A DNA stretch of 11,982 nt from Clostridia bacterium (GCA_017454425.1 JAFTCZ010000008.1:1-11982); one strand, 5' to 3'. Positions 1 through 7,691 are shown, counted from the first letter of the stretch. Translations and numbers: made by a program. The notes: generated by a model not told the origin, from the letters alone.

Positions 1-1
1 A

Positions 2-556
2 AATATTGTAATAAAAGACATCTCAGATCTTAAAAAGCACGCAGGTGGATATCATCTAGAATTTGTGTTTGGACAATACGAACTTGCTTCCGATTTTGTG
101 CATTTGCTTGCAGATTGTGGCATTAGTGCAAAAATTATGCAACGCAAAAAACTGCATGTTGTTTATATCAAAGAGGCCGAAATTGTAAGTGACCTTTTGG
201 CACTTGTTGGTGCAAACAACGCAGTTATGACGCTTCAAAACGAGTTTGCTGTGCGAGAAGTGCGCAATCAACTTAATCGTCAACTAAATTGCATTAACAG
301 CAACCTTCAAAAAATGGTATCAGCCTCTGTTAAACAAATTGATGCCATACAATATATAGATGCCACTGTGGGGCTCGAAAGTTTGTCACCAAGTCTTTAT
401 GAATTGTGTTTGTTAAGGCTTGCCAATCCAGAAGAAAACTACGAAAACCTTGCAAAACTTATGACAACACCATTAACAAAAAGTGGGGTAAATCACAGAC
501 TTCGAAAAATTGTAGAAATGGCAGAGGAAATACGAAAAAATAACCAGCAAGAATAA
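2..556 (+). CDS. whiA: WhiA, DNA-binding regulator, 3' part (5' end outside window)
   Basis: The reading frame is open from the first bases of the window to the TAA at 554-556, so this is the C-terminal ~184 residues of a longer protein. The visible part holds WhiA hallmarks: a segment reading GYHLEFVFGQYE near the window start, then AIQYIDATVGLESLSPSLYE, LRLANPEENYENLAKLM and TPLTKSGVNHRLRKI. The last two form the C-terminal helix-turn-helix (DUF199 family). WhiA combines an inactive LAGLIDADG homing-endonuclease fold with this DNA-binding domain. It controls sporulation and division genes in Streptomyces and affects division and chromosome segregation in Bacillus. A GTG at position 65 could be read as a start, but the family sequence continues upstream of it without a break, so it is internal. 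dnaE follows 11 bp downstream, so the two are probably co-transcribed. Family assignment is very secure; the role in this organism is inferred. Confidence 0.95.
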   Translation, partial: NIVIKDISDLKKHAGGYHLEFVFGQYELASDFVHLLADCGISAKIMQRKKLHVVYIKEAEIVSDLLALVGANNAVMTLQNEFAVREVRNQLNRQLNCINSNLQKMVSASVKQIDAIQYIDATVGLESLSPSLYELCLLRLANPEENYENLAKLMTTPLTKSGVNHRLRKIVEMAEEIRKNNQQE

Positions 557-567
557 AGGGGAAGATT

Positions 568-3500
568 ATGGAAAACTTTGTGCATTTGCATTTGCATACA
601 GAATACAGCCTTCTAGATGGTGCAGCGCGAATCGACAAACTTGTCAAAATCTTAAAAGAGCGTGGTGCAACAGCATGTGCAATGACCGACCATGGCAATA
701 TGTATGGTGCAATCAAGTTTTTTAAGGCGTGCAACAAAAATGGAATCAAGCCAATTATTGGTACCGAATTTTACATCTGCCCAGACTTAAAAGACAAATC
801 GGGCAAACCCAACACCTCACACTTAATTTTAATTGCAAAAAATCAACAAGGTTATCAAAACTTGATGAAATTAAATTCTATCGCGTGGGTAAAAGGTTTT
901 TATTATAAGCCACGCATAGACTATGAAGTGCTAAAAAAATACAGCGAAGGCCTAATTTGCCTTAGCGCATGTCTTGCTGGTGATTTGCCAAAGCTTTTGC
1001 TGGCCCAGCGTTATAAAGAAGCCGAAGAATATGTTATTAAAATGCGTGATATGTTTGCTCCGGGTGATTTTTATGTTGAAGTGCAAGACCATGGCATAGA
1101 AGAGCAACGCATCATTTTGCCACACCTGTTCGAGGTTGCAAAAAAATGCGGTGTCAAAACAGTTGCGACAAATGATGTTCATTATCTTTATCCCGAAGAC
1201 TGGGAAATGCAAGATGTTATGCTTTGCATAGGAACAGCCCGAACAATTGATGACCCCGACCGCATGCGTATGAATGGGCACGAGTATTATCTAAAAACCG
1301 AAGATGAAATGCGCAAGATTTTTGCCGCTCATCCCGAATGTATAGACAACACACTCGAGATTGCCAATAAATGTCAAATAGAATTTGACTTCAAAAGCCA
1401 TTGGTATCCTACCTCAAAAGATGTGCCCGAGGGTATAACGCACCTAGAGTACTTAAGGCAAATAACATACGAAGGGCTAAAAAAGAAATATGGCGAAATT
1501 ACGCCCGAAATTAGTGAGCGTGCCGAATATGAATTAAAGATTATTGATGGTAGCGGATTTTTGGATTATTATTTGGTTGTGTGGGACTTTATTAATTATG
1601 CCCATACAATAGGCGTGCCAGTAGGACCGGGGCGTGGTAGTGGTGCGGCATCAATTGTTGCCTATGCAATAGGCATAACAAATATCGACCCACTACGGTT
1701 TGCCCTTTATTTTGAAAGGTTCTTAAACCCCGAGCGCATAAGTCCGCCCGACTTTGATATTGATTTTTGTCCCGTTCGTCGTGGCGAGATTATTGACTAT
1801 GTGGCACAAAAATATGGCGAAGATAATGTTTGTCAAATAATTACCTTTGGTACGCTTGCACCAAAGGCCGCCATAAAAGATGTGTCAAGAGTGTTAAAGA
1901 TGCCATACAGCGAAGTAGATAAACTTACAAAACTATTTCCAAGTCCACAAAACATGCCAAAATCACCAGCAATTCAAAAAATATTTGGGCTAGATAAAGA
2001 CCCAGCAAATGATAAATATGTTGTTGAAGATTTGCGCTCTATGTACAACAACGACCCACTTATTCAAAAAATTGTTGATGTAGCCATAAAACTAGAAAAT
2101 ATGCCTCGAAACACAAGTATCCATGCGGCCGGTGTTATTATTTGTTGTGACCCTGTTGATATGCACTCTCCACTTGCCAAAAATGGTGATATGGTAACAA
2201 CTCAGTATGACAAAAAAGAAGTAGAAGAGTTGGGCCTACTTAAAATGGACTTTTTGGGCCTTATTACTCTTACTGATTTGGATCTTATGGCAAAAACCAT
2301 AAAAAAGACAAAGGGTGTCATAATAGATTATGACCAAATAGATTATGACGACCAAAATGTTTACAAACTAATATCAAGCGGTGATACTGACGGTGTGTTC
2401 CAGATTGAAAGTGGTGGAATGCGCAAACTTACAATGGATATGCACCCAGTAAACCTTGAAGACTTAACAGTTATTGGGGCCATCTATCGCCCCGGGCCTA
2501 TGGACGAAATTCCAACCTATCTAAAAAATCGTCGTGACCCCAAGAACATTGAATACGAAGACGAGCGTCTTCGTGATGTATTAGATGTAACTTATGGTGT
2601 TATGATATATCAAGAGCAAGTTATGATGATATGTCGTAAGATTGCGGGGTATACACTAGGTCAGGCTGACCATGTTCGAAAAATTATGGGTAAAAAATTA
2701 AAAGACCAGTTGGCAGAAGAAAAGAACACTTTTATCAATGGTTGGGTAGACCCAGAGGGCAAAAAGAGTATTGCGGGTGCAATAGCACTTGGCATGAAAA
2801 AAGAAGTTGCATCGCGTCTTTGGGCAAAGATGGAAAAGTTTGGTTCTTATGCCTTTAACAAGGCTCATGCTGCTGCGTATGCGCATGTATTATATCAAAC
2901 TGCATACATAAAGCGGTATTTTCCGGTAGAATTTTATTGTTCAATCATGAACAACCGAATAACAAAGTCTGATGAATTGCGCCACTACATGGGGCTTGCA
3001 CGAGAACACAATATTGAGATACTTAGCCCAAATGTCAACAAGTCTATGGCATATTTTAGTGTAGAAGGTGACAATATCCGCTTTGGACTTGGTGGAATTA
3101 AGAATGTTGGTGTGGGTTTGGTTCAAGAATTGGTTACCGAGCGTGAAAAAAATGGTGATTTTGTTGATTTGCAAGACTTTATTAATCGTATGAATAGCAG
3201 TCAAGCGCACAACAAGCGTTTTCTCGAATCAATGATTTTGGGTGGTGCCTTTGATTGTTTTGGCAAAACTCGCAGTCAAATGATGGCAGTTTACGAAACA
3301 ATGGTTAATCAAGCCGAAAGTGATAAAAAGTATTCAATGAATGGGCAAATATGTATTTTTGAAAATATACTTAAAAGAGATGAAAAGATAAATAAAATTA
3401 CATACCCAAATATCAGTGAATATCCTGTTCAGCAAAAACTAAAACTAGAGAAAGAGGTATTGGGTATTTATGTTTCGGGGCACCCACTAGATAAATATAA

Positions 3501-4122
3501 AGAGCGTATGAGCCATTACAACATCAACAGCACTATGTTTGAAGGAACAACTGTCGAAAGTGGAGATGGTGACGAAGCAACAGTTATTTATGATCAGTTA
3601 AATGATGGAGAGGCGTGTGTTTGTGGTGGTATTATAAGCGCGGTTAAAAAACTACATTCAAAAAAGACAAACAAAGATATGGCAATAGTGACAATCGAAG
3701 ACTATAACGGAACATTTGATTGTATGTTTTTCCCAAAGACATATCAAGAGTTCCGTGACAGGCTGGTAAATGACAAATTGGTAACAATTACTGGTAAAAT
3801 AAGCGTAAGAGAAGGCGAAAGCCCAATAGTTACTGTTGATAAAATAGAATTTTGGGAAGACAGCGAAAAGCCAGAAGACATAGCCCCACAAGAAATAAAA
3901 ACTCCACAAAACAAACTTTGCCTTAAGTTTGATTTGACAAATGATAAACTAAAAGAACAAATTTGCAATCTGCTAGAATTTTATCCGGGTGATGTGCCCG
4001 TGCTTGTAAAATGCACAGTGCAAAACAAAGCCTTCGTTTTGCCTTACAAAGTTACGGCAAACACAGCCCTGCAAAATGAGTTGATGGGATTATTAGACGA
4101 AGAAAGCGTTAAGTTAATTTAG
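568..4122 (+). CDS. dnaE: DNA polymerase III subunit alpha, DnaE
   Basis: This is a C-family replicative DNA polymerase of 1184 residues, a full length for DnaE. The N-terminal PHP domain starts at once with HLHLHTEYS (His8, His10) and TDHGN (40-44), Glu67 in GTEFY and NDVHY (201-206), so its metal ligands look intact. The polymerase core has GPGRGSGAAS, the catalytic aspartates of PDFDIDF (Asp395 and Asp397) and the third aspartate in LLKMDFLGL (Asp561). FGSYAFNKAHA starts near residue 758. A helix-hairpin-helix region (FGLGGIKNVG, from ~837) and an OB-fold (about 1015-1095) follow, then an ~80-residue C-terminal domain. In Firmicutes, DnaE works beside PolC and extends lagging-strand primers; whether this genome has PolC is not visible. 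The ATG at 568 has AAAGGGG at 555-561, and the frame begins directly with the PHP motif, so the start is firm. It lies 11 bp after whiA. Confidence 0.98.
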   Translation: MENFVHLHLHTEYSLLDGAARIDKLVKILKERGATACAMTDHGNMYGAIKFFKACNKNGIKPIIGTEFYICPDLKDKSGKPNTSHLILIAKNQQGYQNLMKLNSIAWVKGFYYKPRIDYEVLKKYSEGLICLSACLAGDLPKLLLAQRYKEAEEYVIKMRDMFAPGDFYVEVQDHGIEEQRIILPHLFEVAKKCGVKTVATNDVHYLYPEDWEMQDVMLCIGTARTIDDPDRMRMNGHEYYLKTEDEMRKIFAAHPECIDNTLEIANKCQIEFDFKSHWYPTSKDVPEGITHLEYLRQITYEGLKKKYGEITPEISERAEYELKIIDGSGFLDYYLVVWDFINYAHTIGVPVGPGRGSGAASIVAYAIGITNIDPLRFALYFERFLNPERISPPDFDIDFCPVRRGEIIDYVAQKYGEDNVCQIITFGTLAPKAAIKDVSRVLKMPYSEVDKLTKLFPSPQNMPKSPAIQKIFGLDKDPANDKYVVEDLRSMYNNDPLIQKIVDVAIKLENMPRNTSIHAAGVIICCDPVDMHSPLAKNGDMVTTQYDKKEVEELGLLKMDFLGLITLTDLDLMAKTIKKTKGVIIDYDQIDYDDQNVYKLISSGDTDGVFQIESGGMRKLTMDMHPVNLEDLTVIGAIYRPGPMDEIPTYLKNRRDPKNIEYEDERLRDVLDVTYGVMIYQEQVMMICRKIAGYTLGQADHVRKIMGKKLKDQLAEEKNTFINGWVDPEGKKSIAGAIALGMKKEVASRLWAKMEKFGSYAFNKAHAAAYAHVLYQTAYIKRYFPVEFYCSIMNNRITKSDELRHYMGLAREHNIEILSPNVNKSMAYFSVEGDNIRFGLGGIKNVGVGLVQELVTEREKNGDFVDLQDFINRMNSSQAHNKRFLESMILGGAFDCFGKTRSQMMAVYETMVNQAESDKKYSMNGQICIFENILKRDEKINKITYPNISEYPVQQKLKLEKEVLGIYVSGHPLDKYKERMSHYNINSTMFEGTTVESGDGDEATVIYDQLNDGEACVCGGIISAVKKLHSKKTNKDMAIVTIEDYNGTFDCMFFPKTYQEFRDRLVNDKLVTITGKISVREGESPIVTVDKIEFWEDSEKPEDIAPQEIKTPQNKLCLKFDLTNDKLKEQICNLLEFYPGDVPVLVKCTVQNKAFVLPYKVTANTALQNELMGLLDEESVKLI

Positions 4123-4136
4123 TTTGGTTGTTTTGT

Positions 4137-4165
4137 TTGACAAAATAGGTTTGTTTTAATAAAAT
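4137..4165 (+). promoter_or_regulatory. Sigma-A-type promoter for the 64-residue membrane protein
   Basis: A perfect -35 box TTGACA (4137-4142) is followed by a 17-bp spacer and a -10 box TAAAAT (4160-4165; five of six consensus bases). It sits in the 63-bp gap after dnaE. The expected transcription start is about 4172, which would give a leader of only ~14 nt with the ribosome binding site (AGAGGTG, 4172-4178 region) at its 5' end. Recognised by eye; no transcript data. Confidence 0.7.
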
Positions 4166-4185
4166 CAAAAAAGAGGTGTGGTTTT

Positions 4186-4380
4186 ATGAGTTATCAAATT
4201 ATTTGCCTAAAAAATAGGGCATTTTGGAATAAGATAATAATATTCATTGCGCTTTTTGTTGCTTTTGTTTATGTGGTATCAATTTTTATGCCGGCTCCCC
4301 AAGCCGAAATTCAAAATGATGGTGCCTTATATCAAGAAATTTCGCAAGAAGATAATCAAACTGCACAAAATGAGGGTTAA
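4186..4380 (+). CDS. Small single-pass membrane protein, function unknown
   Basis: A 64-residue protein that I do not recognise. It has a short basic N-terminus (~16 residues, with K and R), one transmembrane helix (about residues 17-34, rich in I, F, V and A) ending in FMPAP, and a hydrophilic, acidic, Gln/Asn-rich tail of ~28 residues. By the positive-inside rule the N-terminus is probably cytoplasmic and the acidic tail outside the membrane. Reality as a gene is supported by a good ribosome binding site (AGAGGTG just upstream of the ATG), a strong promoter-like sequence in the gap after dnaE, and a rho-independent terminator whose hairpin contains its TAA. It is therefore a discrete transcription unit as well as a possible read-through member of whiA-dnaE. 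The topology resembles small division or stress membrane peptides, but nothing in the sequence identifies one. Confidence 0.75.
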   Translation: MSYQIICLKNRAFWNKIIIFIALFVAFVYVVSIFMPAPQAEIQNDGALYQEISQEDNQTAQNEG

Positions 4381-4396
4381 CCCCTCTCTTTTTTTT
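4372..4396 (+). terminator. Rho-independent terminator after the small membrane protein gene
   Basis: The arms GAGGG (4372-4376) and CCCTC (4382-4386) form a perfect GC-rich stem around a five-base loop TTAAC, followed by a run of T from 4387 to 4396 interrupted by one C. The TAA stop codon of the upstream gene (4378-4380) lies inside the loop. The T-run also reaches the stop codon of the convergent minus-strand gene (4395-4397), so the two genes share almost no spacer. On the minus strand the same hairpin is followed only by a short T stretch, so termination in that direction is likely weaker. Confidence 0.75.
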
Positions 4397-5390
4397 ATAT
4401 TAAAAAAGATATGATAAAGGCAATAAACATTGTTATGATTGCTTGGGTTGTTTTTTGCAGTAAATAGGTTTTGGTGCTTATATCACATTTTGATAGATAA
4501 GTCATGCTTTGCAGCATTACGCTTATTCCGCCAAAAGAAATTAATCCGCAGGCTGTTATAAAAACCAATTTGGGGTAAGCGCAAAATAATGAAGATAACT
4601 CCAAACAGCCGCGTGTTATTTCGGCTATGCCCAATACTATGCAGTCCGAAAAATGTGGTGAAATATTGCATATATTAAATAATTTATTTAATGGTATGCA
4701 CAAAAGATTTAATATTTTACTATCAACCAAAAACTCACAAAATAAAAAAGCAAGTGCAATATATCCACCAACAATTAATACCGAAATTACACTTTGATAA
4801 ATTGTTTTTCCAAGCAAATTGTCAATTTTTTGATTAGGATTGTAAATTGTGTTTTGTATGTTTTGTTTATTCAATCCAACTTTTCTATACAAAATTCCAT
4901 TAAGTGCCGAGCCCAAAAGATGCACGCATAATATTATTAGTCCAACATTAGAATTTGCAAACATACTGCTGCCAACTGTTCCCACAATAAATATTGGACC
5001 ACTTGTCGAACAAAAAGCATGCATTCGCAAACATTCGGTTTTTGTTATTTGATGGTTTTCGTACAATTCGCTTATTAACTTTGCCCCAACAGGATAGCCC
5101 GATATAAGGCTCATTAAATAAACAATACTTGCTTTGCTTGATACATTAAAAAGTTTTTGCAAAGGCTTTTTTGTAACTAATGCCAATTTATCAACAACAT
5201 TAAGTTCGCACAAAAGAGTAGTTAAAAAGAAAAATGGAAATAGTGCAGGCAAAACGCAGGTTGCCCACACCATAATGCCCTTGTAAGTCGCTTGCATATA
5301 TATACTGGGTTTTATGATAATGCAACACAAGACAACAACAAGCACAACAACCAAAAAAGTTTTGCCAAAGTCGTTTTTTGTAAAATTCAT
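4395..5390 (-). CDS. ylbJ: YlbJ-like sporulation integral membrane protein (Gate / nucleoside-recognition domain)
   Basis: A 331-residue protein made mostly of hydrophobic helices (first at about 11-30, second about 38-60, then several more to the C-terminus). Conserved features match the YlbJ/SpmA-SpmB 'Gate' (nucleoside recognition) family: WATCVLPALFPFFF (42-55), GYPVGAK (98-104) and STSGPIFIVGTVG (128-140). In Bacillus subtilis, ylbJ is under the mother-cell factor sigma-E and is needed for normal heat-resistant spores; the transported or sensed molecule is unknown. This copy is shorter than the ~400-residue Bacillus protein. The ATG at 5390 is the only reasonable start: an in-frame TAA lies three codons upstream and the next Met (residue 32) falls after the first membrane helix. 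It has no Shine-Dalgarno sequence, and a -10-like element lies 5 nt upstream. The gene stands alone, convergent with the dnaE block and divergent from the protease-scpAB block. Family is fairly sure; an exact YlbJ orthologue is likely but unproven. Confidence 0.78.
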   Translation of the reverse strand: MNFTKNDFGKTFLVVVLVVVLCCIIIKPSIYMQATYKGIMVWATCVLPALFPFFFLTTLLCELNVVDKLALVTKKPLQKLFNVSSKASIVYLMSLISGYPVGAKLISELYENHQITKTECLRMHAFCSTSGPIFIVGTVGSSMFANSNVGLIILCVHLLGSALNGILYRKVGLNKQNIQNTIYNPNQKIDNLLGKTIYQSVISVLIVGGYIALAFLFCEFLVDSKILNLLCIPLNKLFNICNISPHFSDCIVLGIAEITRGCLELSSLFCAYPKLVFITACGLISFGGISVMLQSMTYLSKCDISTKTYLLQKTTQAIITMFIAFIISFLI

Positions 5391-5395
5391 ATAAC

Positions 5396-5423
5396 ATTAT
5401 ATGTCTTGTTGTCTCAAATAATA
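5396..5423 (-). promoter_or_regulatory. Putative sporulation (sigma-E-like) promoter of the YlbJ-like gene
   Basis: Read on the minus strand, TATTATT (5423-5417) is followed by 13 bp and CATATAAT (5403-5396). The -10 differs at one position from the Bacillus sigma-E consensus CATACAAT, and the -35 matches six of seven positions of KMATATT, though the spacer is 1-2 bp shorter than usual. The hexamer TATAAT within it could also act as a sigma-A -10, but I see no good sigma-A -35 at 16-18 bp. The -10 ends 5 nt before the ATG. Tentative, because the region is AT-rich. Confidence 0.4.
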
Positions 5424-5485
5424 AAAATCTTTATAAAATATAACAATGTTTTGCTGTAAACATGGCACAAAATGGGCATAATTGT

Positions 5486-5514
5486 TTGCAAAAATCTGTT
5501 GTTTGTTATATACT
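5486..5514 (+). promoter_or_regulatory. Sigma-A-type promoter of the M50 protease-scpA-scpB operon
   Basis: TTGCAA (5486-5491), a 17-bp spacer and TATACT (5509-5514) form a good vegetative promoter in the divergent intergenic region. Transcription would start near 5521, giving a leader of about 19 nt that contains the ribosome binding site AAAAGGGG (5527-5534). This placement also supports 5540 as the translation start of the first gene, since an ATG at 5462 would lie upstream of the promoter. Confidence 0.65.
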
Positions 5515-5539
5515 ATTGTTAAACATAAAAGGGGAATTT

Positions 5540-6199
5540 ATGGGAATTGTTAGCATTTTTACCAGTGGCTTTAGTTGGCAAATAATGTTGATAATACTAT
5601 TTGCTTATCTTATTTCTATTATGGTGGCCATTGTTTTTCATGAATTTGCCCATGCTTATGTTGCATACAAAAACGGTGATGACACGGCAAAACTTGCGGG
5701 CAGAATGAGCCTTAATCCTGGTGCGCACTTTGACCCATTGGGTTTTTTGTTTCTTATTCTTTTGGGGTTTGGTTGGGCAAAGCCTGTGCCCGTAAACGAG
5801 TTAAAATTTAGAAATATCAAAAAAGGCCGAATATTGGTTGGCTTTGCTGGTGTGTTTGCAAATGTTTTACTTGCGCTGGTTTTTACCTTTTTGTATGTGC
5901 TGTTTTACAACATATTAGACCTAAACACATACATATGGTTGTTTGTGGTTTTGCTTTGCCAATATATGGCATTAATTAATTTTATGTTGGCACTTTTTAA
6001 CCTATTGCCAATTTATCCGCTAGATGGTTTTAATATTGTTTGTACATTTTGCAGGCCCGGAAACAAGTTTATTGAGTTTATGTACAGATATGGCACAATA
6101 ATTTTGCTGATAATCCTAATTGTTGGGGGATATTGGCTTGGACAATTGGTTGAGATTATTTTTAATAGTCTAACAAGTTTGTTTATGATGATGTTTTGA
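5540..6199 (+). CDS. M50 family (site-2 protease-type) membrane metalloprotease
   Basis: A 219-residue membrane protein of the small, PDZ-less M50 group (YwhC / Rv-type site-2 protease homologues). The zinc-binding HEFAH is at residues 34-38 inside the second hydrophobic segment. The following AGRMSLNPGAHFDPLG and the distal NLLPIYPLDG (154-163, Asp162 as the likely third zinc ligand) are family signatures. There are further membrane segments at about 97-124, 132-157 and 186-205. Members cut other membrane proteins within the bilayer; the substrate here is unknown. I chose the ATG at 5540, with AAAAGGGG six bases before it; an in-frame ATG at 5462 has no ribosome binding site, gives a 26-residue non-conserved extension and lies upstream of the promoter. 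It is the first gene of an operon with scpA, which starts 11 bp after its TGA. An M50 protease next to scpA is a common arrangement in Firmicutes. Confidence 0.92.
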   Translation: MGIVSIFTSGFSWQIMLIILFAYLISIMVAIVFHEFAHAYVAYKNGDDTAKLAGRMSLNPGAHFDPLGFLFLILLGFGWAKPVPVNELKFRNIKKGRILVGFAGVFANVLLALVFTFLYVLFYNILDLNTYIWLFVVLLCQYMALINFMLALFNLLPIYPLDGFNIVCTFCRPGNKFIEFMYRYGTIILLIILIVGGYWLGQLVEIIFNSLTSLFMMMF

Positions 6200-6210
6200 T
6201 AGGAGGAAAT

Positions 6211-7059
6211 ATGCAAGCAGACATTGATGAAGAAATGTTGGCATCAACTAGTGATGATGACATTATGGCAAGTGCCAATCCTGATGATGTTGATGATATT
6301 TGCGATATGGTGTTTCATTTTCAAGACCAAGACGGTCCACTTGATGTTTTGTGGAAACTTGTAAGATCTACAAAACTAGATATCAAAGATGTCAAGCTTG
6401 CAGATATCACCGAGCAATATTTGCAATATGTCAAAAACATGAATGGTGTTGACATGGACACAATGAGTTGGTTTGTTCGCGAAGCCTCAGCACTGCTTGA
6501 GATTAAGTCAAAAAGCATGTTGCCAAAAGAAAAGGTCGAAACAGATGAAGAAGTGCTTGATGACGAAGAAATGTATAAACGCCGAATGGAGTTGTACCGA
6601 ATTTTCAAAGAATCGAGTGTAGAACTTGCAACAATTGAGAATGTAGATAGGTTTTACAAAACACCAGATGAATCGGTAGGCGATTATCGAATAATACTTA
6701 AAGATATGACTATGCAAAACTTGATTGAGGCATTTAGCAAAATTTTGGTAAAAATTGACCAAAAACAGCGCCCTCAAATAACCGAGCGAAAAATTCAAAA
6801 AGACCGTTATACTGTCAAGGACCGAATGGACGCACTTTGCGATGTGTTAAACAAAGATAAAGTTGTACGCTTTAAGGATATGTTTAAGGGCGATTTTACA
6901 CGAGGCGAAATAATAAATACATTTTTGGCACTTTTGGAACTATTAAAACGACAGGTTGCAAGTGTTAATCAAAATGACATTTTTGGTGATATTGTCATAC
7001 AGAAAAAGGAAGGAATTGAGGTAAGGATAGAAGATGGAGAACTTAACGAATATAATTGA
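6211..7059 (+). CDS. scpA: ScpA, kleisin subunit of the SMC condensin complex
   Basis: ScpA bridges the two heads of the SMC dimer and binds ScpB, forming the bacterial condensin that organises and separates chromosomes. The 282-residue protein has the N-terminal family pattern DGPLDVLWKLV (41-51), KLDIKDVKLADITEQYLQYV, then FVREASALLEIKSKSMLP. Its C-terminal winged helix contains FKGDFTRGEIINTFLALLELLKR. The start is ATG 6211, preceded at 6201-6206 by a perfect AGGAGG. The conserved part begins only near residue 34, so there is an N-terminal extension of about 30 residues that is unusually acidic (some 14 Asp/Glu in the first 41 residues). A later ATG at 6307 would remove it but has no ribosome binding site. 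The gene overlaps scpB by 26 bp, suggesting coupled translation. Confidence 0.95.
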   Translation: MQADIDEEMLASTSDDDIMASANPDDVDDICDMVFHFQDQDGPLDVLWKLVRSTKLDIKDVKLADITEQYLQYVKNMNGVDMDTMSWFVREASALLEIKSKSMLPKEKVETDEEVLDDEEMYKRRMELYRIFKESSVELATIENVDRFYKTPDESVGDYRIILKDMTMQNLIEAFSKILVKIDQKQRPQITERKIQKDRYTVKDRMDALCDVLNKDKVVRFKDMFKGDFTRGEIINTFLALLELLKRQVASVNQNDIFGDIVIQKKEGIEVRIEDGELNEYN

Positions 7060-7636
7060 AGGTATACTTTTTGTTGCAGGCAATGGGGTAAGCCGTGAAG
7101 ACATAATAGAAAAACTAGAAATAACCGAAAAAGAATTAAACAACGCAATAGCGCAACTTAAAGAAAAATATGCAGATAAGTCTGGTGTGCAAGTTATTAC
7201 ATACAAAAACAAAGTGCAAATGTGCAGCAATCCCGAATATGCTGACGCAATACAAGTTGTATTAAATCCAATAAAAGAACGAGCACTTACCAAAACAGCC
7301 CTCGAGACAGTTGCAATTATTGCTTACAAACAGCCAATCACTCGTTTAGAGATAGAAAACATAAGAGGTGTTTCTAGTGATTATGCTGTTCAGGTTTTGC
7401 TTCAGCATAATTTAATTGAGGTTGTGGGTCGCAAAGATGTGATAGGCAAACCCCTGTTGTTTGGTACAACTGATGAATTTCTCAAGCGTTTTCAGCTAGA
7501 ATCTCTTGACCAATTGCCAAAATATGAAGAGTTGCTCGAGCAAATTCAAGTTTTGACGACAGGCATGGATAGCGATGCCTTGTATAATGAATTTGAAATA
7601 GGTGAAGACAGTGCCGAGAAAAACGAAGAAGAATAA
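7034..7636 (+). CDS. scpB: ScpB, winged-helix subunit of the SMC condensin complex
   Basis: A 200-residue protein with the two tandem winged-helix domains of ScpB. The first begins NIIEGILFVAGNGVSREDI (roughly residues 5-75). The second carries the strongly conserved LETVAIIAYKQPITRLEIENIRGV, followed by IEVVGRKDVIGKPLLFGTT (to about 155). The last ~40 residues are acidic and probably disordered. ScpB dimers bind the middle of ScpA and regulate the SMC ATPase cycle. The ATG at 7034 lies inside the scpA coding region (26-bp overlap) with TAAGGA six bases upstream; the frame offset and overlap suggest translational coupling and a balanced supply of the two subunits. A hairpin terminator follows directly, making this the last gene of the protease-scpA-scpB unit. 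Confidence 0.96.
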   Translation: MENLTNIIEGILFVAGNGVSREDIIEKLEITEKELNNAIAQLKEKYADKSGVQVITYKNKVQMCSNPEYADAIQVVLNPIKERALTKTALETVAIIAYKQPITRLEIENIRGVSSDYAVQVLLQHNLIEVVGRKDVIGKPLLFGTTDEFLKRFQLESLDQLPKYEELLEQIQVLTTGMDSDALYNEFEIGEDSAEKNEEE

Positions 7637-7640
7637 ATTA

Positions 7641-7677
7641 AAAATGTAGTTTTGACTGCATTTTTTTATTTTTTGCT
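7641..7677 (+). terminator. Rho-independent terminator after scpB
   Basis: AAAATGTAG (7641-7649) pairs with CTGCATTTT (7656-7664) across the loop TTTTGA. All nine positions pair, one as a G-U wobble. The T-rich tail continues to about 7674. It starts five bases after the scpB stop codon. Its descending arm overlaps the possible -35 of the next gene. Confidence 0.7.
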
Positions 7678-7686
7678 GGCATACTA
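7658..7686 (+). promoter_or_regulatory. Putative forespore-type (sigma-F/sigma-G-like) promoter of the ytfI-ytfJ-like unit
   Basis: GCATT (7658-7662) is followed by 15 bp and GGCATACTA (7678-7686). Against the Bacillus sigma-F pattern (GYWTA, 15-16 bp, GGHRARHT) this matches four of five bases in the -35 and seven of eight in the -10. Against the sigma-G pattern (GHATR, 17-18 bp, CATWHTA) it matches four of five and seven of seven. No good sigma-A pair is visible: TTGACT at 7652-7657 has no -10 at 16-18 bp. The first gene's ATG is at 7692, 5 nt after the -10. Consensus matches were made by eye from remembered Bacillus patterns. Confidence 0.45.
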
Positions 7687-7691
7687 GCATT

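Noticed and set aside
65..67. GTG as the start of whiA
   Set aside because: WhiA family sequence continues in frame upstream to the window edge, so this is an internal valine codon.
459..749. Minus-strand open frame of 96 codons across the whiA-dnaE junction
   Set aside because: It is antisense to two clearly conserved genes, lacks a good ribosome binding site and has no recognisable sequence.
5394..5404. Imperfect palindrome ACAT-TAT-ATGT over the YlbJ-like gene's -10 region, as an operator
   Set aside because: Arms are only four bases long and the region is AT-rich; chance is the simpler explanation.
5462..5539. Upstream in-frame ATG that would lengthen the M50 protease by 26 residues
   Set aside because: It has no ribosome binding site, lies upstream of the best promoter, and the extra residues are not family-like; the ATG at 5540 has AAAAGGGG before it.
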